This document shows positions 1 through 12,249 of a stretch of 64,000 nucleotides of DNA, in pieces. The DNA lies in NCBI GenBank assembly GCA_024345305.1, contig BRON01000010.1, positions 1,302,001-1,366,000 on the forward strand, written 5' to 3'. Within the stretch, counting starts at the first letter, position 1; each line of letters begins with the position of its first letter. Origin of the DNA: Mrakia gelida (lineage: Eukaryota > Basidiomycota > Tremellomycetes > Cystofilobasidiales > Mrakiaceae). Under the pieces are notes generated by a model that saw only the letters and a program-made list of their open reading frames with translations, ran no database searches and was not told the DNA's origin. The position numbers and the translations under genes were made by a program.

Positions 1-407
1 TTAGGGGAGGAGGGGAGGATTCTTCAGGGGTGTGGGAGGGAGAAGAGGGCGAGGGTTGACTGAGAGGTGACGATTGAATGTTGAAGCATGGAAGCAAGTC
101 AGCTTCGCGACTTTCGAAAGAGCGAAAGAGAGAGGACTCGTTCGTCGCGCGCGCGCGTCGTCGTCAAAGAGTCATCATTCTCGTCTCGTCTCCTCCTCCG
201 AGTCCCCCCTCGAGGCCCATCCTACCCTGATGTCCTCCCAAATACTGATTCGTGGCCTAAGGTCGAGGGAAGCGGGGGGACGAATCTGCGAGAGAGAGAG
301 AGGGAAAGGGAGGTCAGGACGAGCGGGTATCGAGACGCGACGACGATGAACGATTGAGGCGAGACGAGGGTATCAACGACGAGGAGGAGATGGGAGCAGG
401 CTTACGA
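1..407. other. Left edge, no gene recognised
   Basis: This stretch lies downstream of the minus-strand F-box-like gene. It is rich in GA/CT runs, including a CG-alternating run near 145-160. I found no convincing exon. It probably holds the 3' untranslated region of that gene plus spacer. Confidence 0.4.
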
Positions 408-1460
408 TTAGGTGGAAGCAATATCGGTGGATGCACTTCATGAAAAGGGAAGAGAAGGTCAGCTTGGAAAACGACGAGAGAGAGAATGAAGGGAGAGACG
501 GGACTCACCTTTCGTTCGACGACTTGACAAGGACGGTGATTCGGGGGAGGAGGAGTGAGCCTGCGAGTCTCTCGAGGAGTGACTTTCGGTGCTGTTCCGT
601 CTTGAGTAAAACGGTCACCTCTTCGATACAGGACACGACCTCAGCGGTTGGTTCGCCCGGCCGCACCAGCAAGTCTCCGTCTATCCACCCGGCGACGGCA
701 TGATGGAACGTTTCCGAGATGTCGTAGAAGACATGGAGTCCTTGGAAGGAGTCTTTATTGAGCCCCGTATCCATCAGGCAATCATCGAAGAACGCGTTCG
801 CAAAGACCAGACGCTGAAGACGTGTCCAGAGAAAGACGTTGGCGCGGAGGGAGGAGAGGACTCCTCTAGGAAGGCTGTGGAGCTCGAATTGGACTGGGTC
901 GAAGTAGGGATGGATTTGCGTCTGAGATTCACCGTCCGGAAGGAGAACCTTGAGGGTATGGAGGGAAAGACGACCAGAAGAGGAGGAGGAGGGGAGGAGG
1001 AGTCGACGAGGTTCGAGTGAGGGTCTCTCCTCGTCGTCCAATGAAGAGGGGTTGAACGGGTGGTTTTCATCGTCGACATAGGTGATCGAATAGACGAGGG
1101 ATAGGTCGAGCCATGTCTCGAGCTCTGGGTTTCTCTTCTCGGCCTGAAGAAGGAAGGAGATGACACCGAGGGAAGGACGACAAGGGTGAGCTTTGACGTC
1201 TCTTGCAGTCCGCCTCGTTGCGCTTCCTCTTGCTCAAAAATAAAGACGGAAACGAGACTCACGACGATGGTGAGGAACTCGATCAAGCCGTCTGGTCCTT
1301 CGAACTCGATGTGTCGATAGAGGAGAGGGGAGGAGAGTTGGAGGAAGGCGAGGGAGAGGGTGGACGTCTTTGCGAGCGTAGGCTGGTCGCAGAACTTGAG
1401 GATCTCCTTCTTGACTTCAGTGGGGAGAAAGGGGAGAGGAAGAGAGGGGGAAGAGGACAT
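408..1460 (-). CDS. F-box-like protein, paralog A
   Basis: Three exons on the minus strand (1263-1460, 509-1143, 408-435) join in phase to give about 286 residues. Residues 8-50 look like a fungal F-box: LPFLPTEVKKEIL, then a run ending SSPLLYRH. F-box proteins usually bind Skp1 and bring a substrate to an SCF ubiquitin ligase; that role is inferred. The rest has leucine-rich character without a clear repeat, and no target-binding domain is recognisable. Paralog B (12876-14057) and broken copy C (52826-53883) share the N-terminus almost unchanged, the intron positions and the short final exon. The gene is head-to-head with a 7TM gene at 2093, about 630 bases away. The start is supported by identical ATG context in paralog B. 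Confidence 0.8.
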
Positions 1461-2092
1461 GTTGAGGTTTCAAGGTCGATGTGGATGGGAGAGAGAAGGC
1501 GAAGGAGGAAGCGTCGAGCTCACCAAAAGCGAGCTGAAGAGCTCCTCCTCTGCTGTCCTGCTCCTTTCCTCCCAACGACCAGCCTCGATTCGGGCCCTTC
1601 ATCCTCAATCACTGCCCTTCTTCGAATTCCAAAGCTGCCACTCGTGTCGATATAGATGTCGAAGAGCGCGACTGTTCAGCTTCGCTGCCGCCTCAACTTC
1701 TCCTGCCCCTTTCACCGTCAAACACCCCCTTCCCTCCTCCTCGAATAGCTCCGCCCTCACCCCTCTCTCTTCATCAGCTCGTCTCAAGCACCGACAGGCA
1801 ACCTCTGCCTCCCTCGCTCTCCGTCCCAAGTGAGCTGCTACCAGAGGGGGGAAGGGGATCAACATCAAACCAGAGCTGTCGAGCTCGCCGCTCCCTCCTC
1901 CCACTGCATCTCGTTCCCTCCTCTTCCCCTTCTCCGATGCGCCAATTTGGGAGCTCGTTTGAGGGACTCGCCATTTGCCACCGGTCATTAGAATTGACGA
2001 ATCATCTCAGCATGACTCCTTCGCGGGTCTTGAGGTCCTTCCTCGACCTCAACTTCGACGTTCCTTCCCACCCTCCCTCCCTCCTTCAGCTG
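1461..2092. promoter_or_regulatory. Divergent promoter between F-box A and 7TM-1
   Basis: This spacer separates two start codons pointing apart. Bases 1461-1509, directly upstream of F-box A, are identical (49 of 49) to bases 12827-12875 read in reverse complement, directly upstream of F-box B. The segment GTCGAGCTCACCAAAA at 1513-1528 recurs near other family members. Read from the F-box side it contains GGTGAGC, so a 5' UTR intron is possible. The last 60 bases before the 7TM-1 ATG also resemble those before 7TM-2. Confidence 0.55.
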
Positions 2093-4566
2093 ATGTCGCT
2101 GCGATCCCTACCTAGAGGAATGCCATCGAATCGCTCGACAGTATACGAGTGGGTGCTTGCCTTCTCACACCAGCCTCCTTCTAGAGCTCTCGCTGATCGC
2201 ACGCGTCCTTCTCTCGTGCTTCGAACAGACTCGGAGCCTTTCCTCAAGGTCGTTCGACCTCCTTCCCTATCTCGGATAAAAGGCAATCTTGCTGACATAC
2301 ACCTGTACTCCACGTCTCAGGTGATATTGTGCACGTTGTGGTCGTAGCCATCCACTGGAGTGTAAGGGACGAGATCGGTCTGTGAGTCGAGCGTTCGTTG
2401 TTCCCTCGTCTCCCTCGTCCTCGTCGCTGACTCCTTTTCCCTCTTCTTTGACCCTCTCTGAAGAGCGTTTGCTACCGGCATAGGCATGATATCCTCCCTC
2501 AGTGTCCTCTCTCTTCTCACCTATCTCGGCGTGAGTCCCGATCTCGCGCGCATCAGTTGAAGAAGCCTTCGATTCGAGCTCAACGTCGACAGTCCCCTCC
2601 CTTTCTTACAGCGCCATCTCCTCAAAAGTCGCCACCCACAAGCTTCCGAACGTAGTCAAGCCGTTCGGCGCTTCATATTCACAGACATGGGTGTCTACTT
2701 CACCTGTCTCCTTCTCGCAGACCTCCTGTGAGCTCCAGAACAGAACAGAACGAGCACGAGACGCGTCAGGAGCTGACCCCTCTCGGTCTCTCTCGTTCGT
2801 CTTCCTCAGGTATTCACTCGGCTATATAGCAAATCTGAAGTTTCTCAAAGACTATACGAGTCGAATAGGCAAGCCTAGCGCCTCTCCTTCGTCTTGGGTC
2901 GAAGGACGAGGCTGATCTCCTTCCCGTTTCTTCAGGTGGTCTCTACACTGTCCAGGGGTTCGTACTTCGCGTTCTCTTCCTTCGTTCAAAACTAACCTCG
3001 CTTCAACTCTTCTGTCGCAGGATGATGTTCTCCATAGGTTACGCTGGCACCGGCTGGTTCAACTCTGTCGTCTCAGGTACGTCCCACGAAGAGACGAGCG
3101 AGGACGACGCGCATCGAACTCGTCGTTGACTCGCTCTCATTTCCCACAGTTGTCACCTTCATGATCTTGGTCCTTCGATGGAAGATCCCGAAGTGGCTCA
3201 TGCCTGTATTAGTGTGAGCAAACCTTCTCTGCTCGTGCCCTTCGAAGCTTGACGATCTCCCGTTTCTCGCGTGCAGTTCTTTCGGCTGGCTCTTCGTCTC
3301 CTTGATTACCTTCCTCGGACCAGCCATCTTCGCTGCCGCCAAACATCCTTTCCCCTTCTACGGGCCCAACGGAATTGGATGCTTCGTCCTTGCAGGTGCT
3401 CCGACTTATCAAACGTGGTACATGTGAGCTCGACCTCCGTCTATCTTCTTGCTCCTCGTCTTCGCAAGCGAACTGACTTCTCTCCCCTCGAACCTCAGTC
3501 TGATCCCCGCGTTCAACATCGCCTCCCTCGGGATCATGATCGTCTGTTACCTCGGGATTTTCTTGACTCTGGCTGGACTCCTCCAGCTGGACAGGAACGG
3601 CGATTTGACTCTCGTGAGTCCGAGCTCGAGTCTTCGTTTCCCTCCGTCGACCTTCGCTGACCGACATTTTTGTCTCTGGTCGACAGGGTCAATCTTCGAG
3701 TCCAAGGAACTAGAGTTCATGGAGTGTGAAGTCGTTCAACCAACCTTCGAGGGAGGATATACGATTCGGAGGAGCGATGTTCAGGCAGTCAAGGAGCGAG
3801 GTCAGTCGCGTCTCTCCATCTCTCCATCCTCTTGCACTCGCCGCTCTCCCACTAACAGTACGACCTCTAATTACTTGCCTCGAAGGTCACCGATGCGGCT
3901 CAGAGGATGCTTTGGTACCCCGTCGCTTACTCAGTCGCCTGCATTCCCCTCGCCATCGCCTCCTTCTTCGACGCGACGACTCTTCACGTGAGTTCGATTC
4001 ATTCGTTCCTCTCCCCTCAACTCCGTCCCTCTCCCACCGAAAACTGAACCGTTTTCTTCTCATTTCAGGTACCCAAACAACCTCCCCTCTCAGTCTGCTC
4101 ATGCCTCGGAGCCTCAATCGGTACATCTCTCCTCCCTCGTTCGACAATCGCGTCGAGGCTGACTCGACGTCCCTCCTTCTTTCACAGGCATTATCGACGT
4201 CCTCCTCTTCATCTTCACTCGTCGAGCTCTAATGCGAGACCACCGGGAAAACCCTCAAACCGAAACTCTACCTTCGCTTCACGCTGAAGTTCGTTCCTTT
4301 CCACATCTCTTTGGCTCTCGTTGGTTTTGCTCCCACTCACGCTTCTTCTCTCTGCTCAGACCAACGCTCCCCTCCCCTCCGGAACCTCCAAATTCGAGCT
4401 CGGTGAACTATCGACACCGCACGCTTCCTTCGGAGGAAGTCGCAAAGGAACTGGGCTGGACGGATCGAGTTCGACGTCGCTGCCTTTAGACGAAGGGAGT
4501 TTGACGAGTCGATCTGATCTGGTGGGGACGAGGAGTTATGATCATGGGCGAGAGGGGACTTCCTAG
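2093..4566 (+). CDS. Seven-transmembrane receptor-like protein, copy 1 (in-frame stop in one exon form)
   Basis: Sixteen exons follow in phase: 2093-2148, 2229-2248, 2321-2381, 2464-2530, 2612-2727, 2810-2868, 2936-2957, 3021-3076, 3150-3213, 3277-3423, 3499-3613, 3714-3800 (or 3687-3800), 3886-3987, 4069-4120, 4188-4288, 4360-4566. The product is about 443 residues with seven hydrophobic segments, a short outside N-terminus with an NRS glycosylation site and a polar Ser-rich tail. This is the layout of fungal GPCRs of the cAMP-receptor/Git3 type; ligand unknown. Two oddities stand out. The intron after 2868 has a GC donor. The ancestral acceptor at 3686, used by copy 2, would bring in a TAG at 3711-3713. 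A downstream acceptor ending at that TAG itself restores the frame. It may be functional with a shortened loop, or decaying. Confidence 0.75.
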
Positions 4567-4789
4567 TTGTAGTTATTTGGCTAGTCTGCGTTGTATCCGA
4601 TCCTCAGTTTCCTGGAGGACTGCCGTCTCGCGAAGACTCAAAGCAACAGTGCCGTTCAACGCGAGACGATTCCGTCCTGTGGCTGTCGTTCTCGACGCGG
4701 CGCGAACTCCTCCTCCTCCTCCTCCTTCTCTCCTCTCTTTCCAAGCCAAACCGAACCGAACACTCCTTCGAAACGTAAGAACCATAAGA

Positions 4790-7700
4790 TTAGATGTTGT
4801 CGTCGGGTCCTCCATCCTCGATGAGCTTCTGGAAATCCTCGTACGTTCCGAACGCTCCAGAGAACTGCTTTCTCTTCTTCTTCCTCTCTCTCCTGTCCTC
4901 GGCGTTGGTCCTCTTCCTCTTCCCGTCGGCCGGCAGCTCCTCCACCTCGTCGGCTCCCTCGTCCTCGCCCTCCTCGGGAGGGAAAGCAGAAACGAAAGGC
5001 GCGTCCTCGTCGACATCGATGAGATCGTCCTCGTCCTCGTCGAGCTCGAAGACTTCTTCGTCGGCGGAGTCGAACTCTGTGGGGTGAGAAAGAGAAGACG
5101 AGTTAGGTCGGTTCGGTCTGCCTGGTCGAGTCGAGAAGCGAGGGAAAAGGGCGAGGAGGAGAGAGAGAGGGTGAACTCACCAGCATCGTCGATTTGACCG
5201 TCCGAACCATCGTCCTCGTCGTCCTCCGAGTCATCGTCTCCAAGCGATCCAGCCTCGTCGGATCCAAGCTCGCTGAGATCCTCGAGATCCTCCTCGTCGT
5301 CTGACTGATCCTCTCCATCGCTGTCTCCGATCATGAGCTCTCCGTCGTCCTCGAGTTCGGGCATCGACTTTTGCATGGCCTGGAGGTGGGGGTGGGAGGG
5401 GAGAGGAAGTAGAAAACGAAGCAAAGCAAGATTAGAGTCAGCTCACGTCCCTGTTTCGAAATGAAACGCCGAGAAATCGAGAAAAAGAGCGACTCACCTT
5501 CCAAACCTCCTTCTCAAACTCATCCTCCGAATCCTCCTCCTCGACCGGCTCAGGCATCCCCTTCGTCACCTCCAGTCCAGTATCCTTCTTTCCCTTCGCC
5601 TTCTCCGCGACCGTCCTCGGTAGATCCTCCTCGTCGGAAGCAGCGTCCTCTCCCTCCTCCATATCGGCAGCGTCGTCGTTGTCGGAATCGTTCCCTCCCT
5701 TCCTTTTGGCGACCTTGCTGGCTTTGGCCCTCTCCTTCGAGAGCTTTTGGGAGAAAAACTTGTGGAAGAAGAGCTGAACACGAACGAAGAGGAGAAGGAA
5801 AACGAGGTCAGCTTCCTCGAGTTGGAACTTCGACGCGTCGAGCATAAACGAGACGAAGCAACGAACCTGATCCACAGGCACATCCTCCTCCTTCTTCCTC
5901 CAGAACTCGGCGGTGTTGACCTCCGCGTCGACTCCGTTGGTCGCTCCCTTCATCATGAGCACGACTCCCGACTTGTCTGAGGCGGCAGCAGGCTGCATGA
6001 TGGACGCTCCCTTGGCCTTCTGCTTCTTTGCGTTTCGGTAGACGAATCGGTCGAGGAAGTGGATGAGGGTGTTGAGGTTGAGGTCGGAGGAGGTGGTGAT
6101 GGGTTCGTTGTTGAGGAGTTGGGAAGCGTGGAGCGAGACGGAGGGGTGGAAGTGGGAGAGGAAGGGGACCTGTGGAGTTGGGTTGAACGAGGCGAGAGAA
6201 GGGAGCGACGACGCGTCAGTCGATGCACCCACGAGCTGAGAGCGAGACGAGGCGAGCGGACAGGGAACTCACGATCTCCCAAAGACAGCTACCCTCGGCG
6301 TGGGCGTACTGAGGATCTCGCTTCCTTCCATCGTAGGTCGTGTCCCAGACCTTTTCGGTCGGCACTGGAACGGCGGGAGCCTCGACGGCAGACTTCTCCT
6401 TCTTCTCTCCAGAAGCCTCCTCGTCGGGATCGGGAGCATCAACGAAGTGTTCCAGCTCATCGTCTTCCTCGGGTTGAGAGAGCATCCGACGAAGTCCAGG
6501 TGTTGAGGAGAAGAGCTGCCGAAGATAAAGCGAGACGAGCTCAGTCAGCGACGAGCGAACGAACGCGACGATGAACGAGCGCGAAGGGAAACGGTGCTCA
6601 CCTCTCCAAGAAGGAAGAAAGCACCACAAATGAACGGAGGTTGATGTGTCCCGAGAACCTGCATCGTCCTCTTGACGAACGCCGCTCGACGAGCCGAGCT
6701 GGGATCGGACTTAATGGCCTTGAAGAGGAGATTGAGGTACATGGCCTGCTTGGAGGAGCTAGCGAGTCGAGGATCGAGGAGGGATTCGTAGAGCGTTCGG
6801 AAGAATCGCTCGGAGACGGTCTGGGTGGAAAGGGAAGAGGAGGGAAAAGGCGGGAGGGGGTTAGTTTACGCGTCGAAGAACGGGACAGTCGAGTCGAGAC
6901 GAGACGGACCTCCTTCGCCGAGGTGACCTGATGGATGAGGTTGAGAGCTTGGATGGAGATGTTGAAGGTTCCCGAGTGGGTGATTCGGAAGAGGGTGTCC
7001 ATGTGCTTCTCGAAACTGGATCGCGAAGGAACGAGCAAAGGAGGGAAAGGTCAGTTCGCGAAACTTGAACGCGTCGGACGAAACGGGGCCAAAAAACTCA
7101 CGTCGAATCCTCGATCTTCGCAAAAGGCAAAGCTCTGTTCACTCCACTGAGCACAGCAGCAATCATCTTCGCGTCCGAATCCTCCACCTCGTCCTCCTTG
7201 ACATCGCTCTTCTTGCCCTTCCCCTTCCAAGCTCCCTTCCCCTTGTGCTTGCTATCCTTCCCCCCACTCCCCTCCGCCGGCTCAGGCTCCACCACCTCCA
7301 CCTTCTCCGCCTCCTCCTCCTTCGCGTACTTCCCATCCCCAAGAATCCCCTTGAACACCTCGAAGTAAACCTCCACGAGCTTCCCAGCGACGTCCCCGTC
7401 TCGTTGAGTCAAGGTTGTCTGGTTGAGCGTGATGATTCCGTAGTATCGAGCGTGAACGTTCCCGTTGTCGTCGGCGGTCTTGTCGAACACGGTCGTCTTC
7501 TTGGTCATGGGTTGGGCCTTGCCCTTCTTCTTCTGCTGCTTCTTCTTCTGCTTGGACGGAGCGACGGCTTTGGGTGGAGGAGGGACGAGGACGAGAGAGG
7601 AGATTTCTCGAACGACGACAGACTTCATGGCTGGGTGGGATTGGAGCAGTTGGAGGATGTGGTAGGATGCTCGGGAAGCGACGGTTTTGTCGGAGTCACC

Positions 7701-9457
7701 CTGTTGCGAAAGGGAACAAAAAGGAAGAGAAAAAAGGTCAGCGAGACGCGTCGAAACGAAAAACGGAAAACGGCGAGAAGGGACGCACGAGCTTGTTGAC
7801 GAGAAGTCGAAGCAAGTTCTGCTCCTGTTCGGGCTTGTCCTTGAGGAGTTGGTAGACGATGGTGAGGGTTTGGGTTCGAACGAAGGGTAGGGTGTCGTGC
7901 GAGAGAGTCTGAGAGACACGAAAGACGAGGTCAGCGACTAGGTCCTCCGACGCGAAAACGAGTGAAGAGGGAGAGAGACGAACCTCGAGAATCTGGAGGA
8001 GCGAGTAGAAGTACTTCTTGAGCCAGTCCTCGAACGCCCAGATGAGAAGATGAGCGTCGGTCGCGCTGGGGTGGGTGAGGAAAGGTTGATCTCGAAGGTA
8101 CCTGAGGGAACGAGAGGAAACGAACGCGAGCTGTCAGCTAAACGCTCTCTACGAACGCAACCCTCCAACCTCTCCCAGACACCTGCACTACCACGCGTCG
8201 ACAGAAAATGAAAGGAGAGCAGCGCGCGAACGTACCTCAACTTCCTATTCGGTGCTCCTCCTCCATTCCACCAATCGGCCACAGCCCTCACGACTCCCAC
8301 CCTCTCCTCCCTTCCACCCATTCGTCCGACATTTCCTCCTTCCCTCCACCCCATCATCGCCCTCAGTCCCTCGAGAGCCGAGATGTTCCTCAACGGATCT
8401 CCTTGAACGAGCAAGATCAACGCCGACAGCTTATCCGCCTGGGTTCCGGACTTGAGGATCTGGGCTAAGAAATTGGCGTCGGCTTTGGAGGAGAGGTGGG
8501 TAGAGGGAGCTGTGGGGAGGGTGGTGAGGAGAGTAGAGGAGCGGGTGGTAAGGGAGAGGAGGAGAGCTGGGGTGAGGGCTGGGAGGGAGGGGAGTTGAGG
8601 GAGGGCGGGGAGGGTGTGGTGGTACCATTGAGGGAGGGGAGGGAAGATCTGGAGATATAGAAGAGAGAGATCAGGGGTTGGAAGATAGACAGAGGTAGAA
8701 GGCTGTGAAACTCACGAGAATTCCGTTCTTTCCCTTTACGAGCGAACCTGAGGCAGCAGAAGGAGCAGCTCCGATAGCGTTCGCGCCAGAGAGAGCAGGA
8801 GCAGGAGCGACGACGGTGACCTTCTTCTCCTCCTTCTTGGGTGCGGCGACGACTGGGGCGACCTCTGGAACCTTCTTGACCTTCTTGGGAGTATCGATAG
8901 GCATCTCTCCTTCGTCAGACTCGTCGTCTTCTTGAGCTTCCTCGTCGTCTTCCTCTCCTCCGCTGCTTCCTTCCTCGGACCCTTCGTCCTCGTCCTCCTC
9001 GTCGTCAAAGGGTTTCGAGAAATCGAGTCCCTTCATGAAAGAAGCGAGCTCCTTGGAGAGCTTGGCCTGCAAAAGAGAGAAGTGCGGAAGGAGGAAGGGA
9101 AAGAAGGAGTCAGCTCGTGTCCAAAATCTCAAAAGTTGAGCTCGAGCTCACGCTCGAAGGAGAGAAGGAAGAACTCACATCAACGACAGCATCGTCTGCT
9201 CCTCCAAGAACTTCTCCGTCTCCTTCATCAACGTCCTGAAGCATAGCGTAGTCCTCATCGTCTCCTCCGAGATCGAGAATCTCTTGTCGAAGGGAGTCGG
9301 CCGTGGGCTTGCCTTTCGTCGAAGGAGGAGGAGCTGAGGAAGTCGAAGCTGCTGGAGCGGCAGCTGCTGGCTTGCCTCCTTTGGGTTTGGCGTTGGGGGT
9401 GGGTTTGGGTTTAGGAGTCGAGGGTTTCGACTTCTGAGGGGGCTGAGAACGAGCCAT
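4790..9457 (-). CDS. MAK21: Ribosome biogenesis protein MAK21/NOC1 (CBF/Mak21 family)
   Basis: Thirteen minus-strand exons join in phase to give 1170 residues: 9179-9457, 8716-9066, 8236-8648, 7984-8101, 7789-7908, 7102-7700, 6910-7015, 6602-6820, 6273-6515, 5867-6169, 5498-5773, 5181-5379, 4790-5076. The known family exports and assembles pre-60S ribosomal particles with Noc2 in the nucleolus. Supporting sequence includes the CBF/Mak21 core with AEGSCLWEI, then [14 protein letters not shown] (about 770-800). There are also long acidic stretches near the N- and C-termini, lysine-rich runs, and a lysine/arginine-rich C-terminus ending in a short acidic tail. The length is slightly above the yeast protein. 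Start 9457 lies in clean context with a low-complexity Lys/Pro/Ala N-terminus. The gene sits between two inverted copies of an F-box/7TM pair and looks intact. Confidence 0.93.
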
Positions 9458-9772
9458 CCGAGAAAGAGAAAGGGAAAGGGAGGGGAAGGGAGAGGGAGAG
9501 AGAGTTGGGAGGGAAGGAAGGAGCGTCGAAATGTCAAAGCTGAAGGTCAGCGCGCAGTCCTCGTGTTCGCCTTTTTGCTTGCAGAACCACATAGAATTCG
9601 CACAGAGATGAGAAGGGAGTGGGATCGGGACGATCTGGACTTGGGAAGAGGGGCGAAAATCTGCTCAAGGGGGGACGGAGGGAGACGGACGGACGGACGC
9701 GCGACGACTCTAACTGCCGAACGCACGTCGTCGATTCTCGACTGGCTCTTCTCGATATCACAAATGCATAAA
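9458..9772. promoter_or_regulatory. MAK21 promoter and 7TM-2 3' flank
   Basis: This 315-base gap lies between the MAK21 start and the 7TM-2 stop, both on the minus strand. A purine-rich tract (repeated GGGA) covers about 9460-9530 just upstream of MAK21. No other gene is seen. Confidence 0.5.
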
Positions 9773-12249
9773 TCACCCCCTCTCCTTATCCCGACTCCTC
9801 GTCTCCACCAGCTCATTATGACTAGCGAGACTGTCCCCGTCCACCGAAAGCGAGATCGAGCTCGACCCCGCCGCTCCCAATCTCGACGGGTTTGCCCCCG
9901 TCGCCCTCGAAGACGATCCTCCTCCATCTCCGAAAGGGAGTTCCAGCGACGGCAGAGGTAGGGAGAGGTCCCCAAGCTCGTACTTCGATCCTGAGGGCAG
10001 AGGGGTCGTTGCCTGCAGAGAAGAGGAGAAGGGGATCAGCTTCGAGCACTTCGCGAGGGGGAGGAATTCGAGACGAACCTCGCGTTGGAGGGAGGGTAGT
10101 CCTTCTTCGCTGGAGGGTTCGTTGGATCCTCGGACTAAGGCTCGACGGGTGAAGATGAAGAGGAGGACGTCCAATAGACCTGCGAAGAGAAGAGGGCAAG
10201 CAAGTCAGTCGAGGTTCGCGACGCGTCGAGGCAGGGCCCGACGAGGGAGACGTACCGATGGAAGCTCCGAAGCACGAGCAGGTGTTGAGAAGACTTTGTT
10301 TTGGAACCTGAAGATCAGACGGGATGAGTTTCAGCTGATGGGAAGAGGCACTTCAAGCGAAGAGCGAGAGTTGAGGACTCACGCGTAGAGTCGTGGCAGC
10401 GACGAAGGATACGATGGCGAGCGGGATGAGAGCGATTCCGTAGGCTACGGGGTAACAGAGCATGCGCTGAGCGGCATCGGTAACCTGTGAAAGATCGTCG
10501 GTGAAGTCAGGAATGGGGACGAAGCAGAGGAACGAGGGGATGACGCGACAAACCTCGCTTCCTGAGTTGACCGTCGAGAGACCCGTCGAGCGACTCTCCG
10601 ACCTTGGAGGCTGATCGAAAGTCTTCCCCATGCAGGCTTGCCAGTTCATCGACGTCGTGGACTCTCCCTGAGGAACCGGAGGAAGACTGGATCAGCGAGG
10701 AAGTCTCAAGGAGGAGGGAAAAGAAAAACCACGACTCACGAAGATAAACTCGCCGTTCCTGTTCATCTGAACAATGCCAAAGATCTTGAGGAAGATCCCG
10801 ACGTAGCAAACGATCATGATGACTAGGAAGAAGATGTTGAAGGCCGGGATGAGGCTGAAAGCGCGAGGAAGAAAGGGTCAGTTCGAGAAGTCGGGGATGA
10901 CACGAGCAGGAGACTGAGCTCTCACATGTACCACGTGCGAAAGGTCGGAGCACCAGCCAGAACGAAGCAACCGACTCCATTTGGACCATAGAAGGGCAGA
11001 GGGTACAGGGCAGCGAAGATGATGGGTCCGATGAAAGCGATTGAGCAGATGAAAAGGACACCGATGGCTCTGATGAAACAAAGAAGAGTTCGAGAGATCA
11101 GCGATCGAAGAACGAGAAGAGAGAGGAGAGTAGAAGACGTACACCAGGACAGGCATCACCCATTTTGGAACGTTCCATCGGAGGAAGAGGATGGTGAAAG
11201 TGACGACTGGAACGAACGAAAGAGAACGAGGTGAGCTGTGAAACGCGTCGTCGATTCGTTTCGCGTTGGGTACGTTCGAGACTCACCGGATACGACGCAG
11301 TTGAACCAGCCGTTTCCAGCGTATCCAATCGAAAACATTGCACTTGAAAATGAGTAGGACCAGGGTCAGTTCAGACGAAGGGAGGGAAGCACGGAGAAGA
11401 ACACACCCTTGGAAAGTGCAGAGACCCCCTGAGGACGCGAGAAGGAAGGATCAGCTCGTGCTTGTTCTTGGGGAGTCAGTCGAGGCGACGGGCTCACCTA
11501 TCCTTGTAGTACAATCCGCGAGAAACTTGATGTTGGCAAGGTATCCGAGCGAAGAACTGAAGAAGAAGAGAGGCAAAAGGGGCGATCAGCTCCTGACGCG
11601 TCTCGAGTTTCGACTCGTGTTGAAAGAGCTTCTGTGCTCACAGGAGATCCGTCAAGAGGAGACAGACGAAGTAGACCCCCATGTCAGTGACGATGAATCT
11701 ACGAACAGACTTGCTACGTTCCGACGCTTAAAGGGATTGACTTTTGAGGAGGTGTTGCTGTGAAGAGCAGACAACGGCGACGATCAGTTCGAGTTTGACG
11801 TCGCGAGGAAGAAATGGACTCACCCCAAGGTAGGTGAGAAGCGAGACGACGCTCATTATTGAGATGATCCCTATCGAAGTGGCGACGGCTCTGTTGGAAC
11901 GAAGTGGCGGGAGGAAGTGGGTGAGCTCGCGACGAGGAGGAGGGAAACGAAAGCTCGCTCCTCTCACAATCCAATCTCGTCCTGAACGTTCCAGTGGATA
12001 GCTACAAGAACGACATGAACGATGTCATCTGCGAGAGCCGGAAGAGATTCAGTAGATGTTAGAGAAGCGACTCGGAGAGAAGGGAAGCAACCTTGAGGAA
12101 AGGCTCCGAGTCTGTTCGAGAGGAGGAGAAACGAAGCTCGTCAGCAACCGGTGGATAGAAGGACGAGCTTGGGGACGAGGAAAGCCTCACTCGTAGGTAG
12201 CAGACTGATTGGCTGGGGTTCCTCTTAGTGGTGGTGCTAGTACAGACAT
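9773..12249 (-). CDS. Seven-transmembrane receptor-like protein, copy 2
   Basis: Sixteen exons on the minus strand match copy 1 one for one, most with identical lengths. They include the 20-base exon at 12092-12111 and the 22-base exon at 11407-11428. All phases agree and give 463 residues. The N-terminus is short with an NQS glycosylation site. Seven hydrophobic segments follow, then a Ser/Gly-rich cytosolic tail ending in charged residues. TM6 begins after VTDAAQRML and TM7 after SCFGASIG, as in copy 1. The exon homologous to the stop-containing one in copy 1 is open here (10554-10667, 114 bases). Role inferred: orphan GPCR-like membrane protein. It is head-to-head with F-box B, 626 bases away, mirroring the copy 1/F-box A pair. 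Confidence 0.85.

Noticed and set aside
1360..1833. Long open frame on plus strand opposite F-box A, with a close copy opposite F-box B
   Set aside because: Conservation is explained by the F-box gene and its leader on the other strand; no start, splice or domain support.
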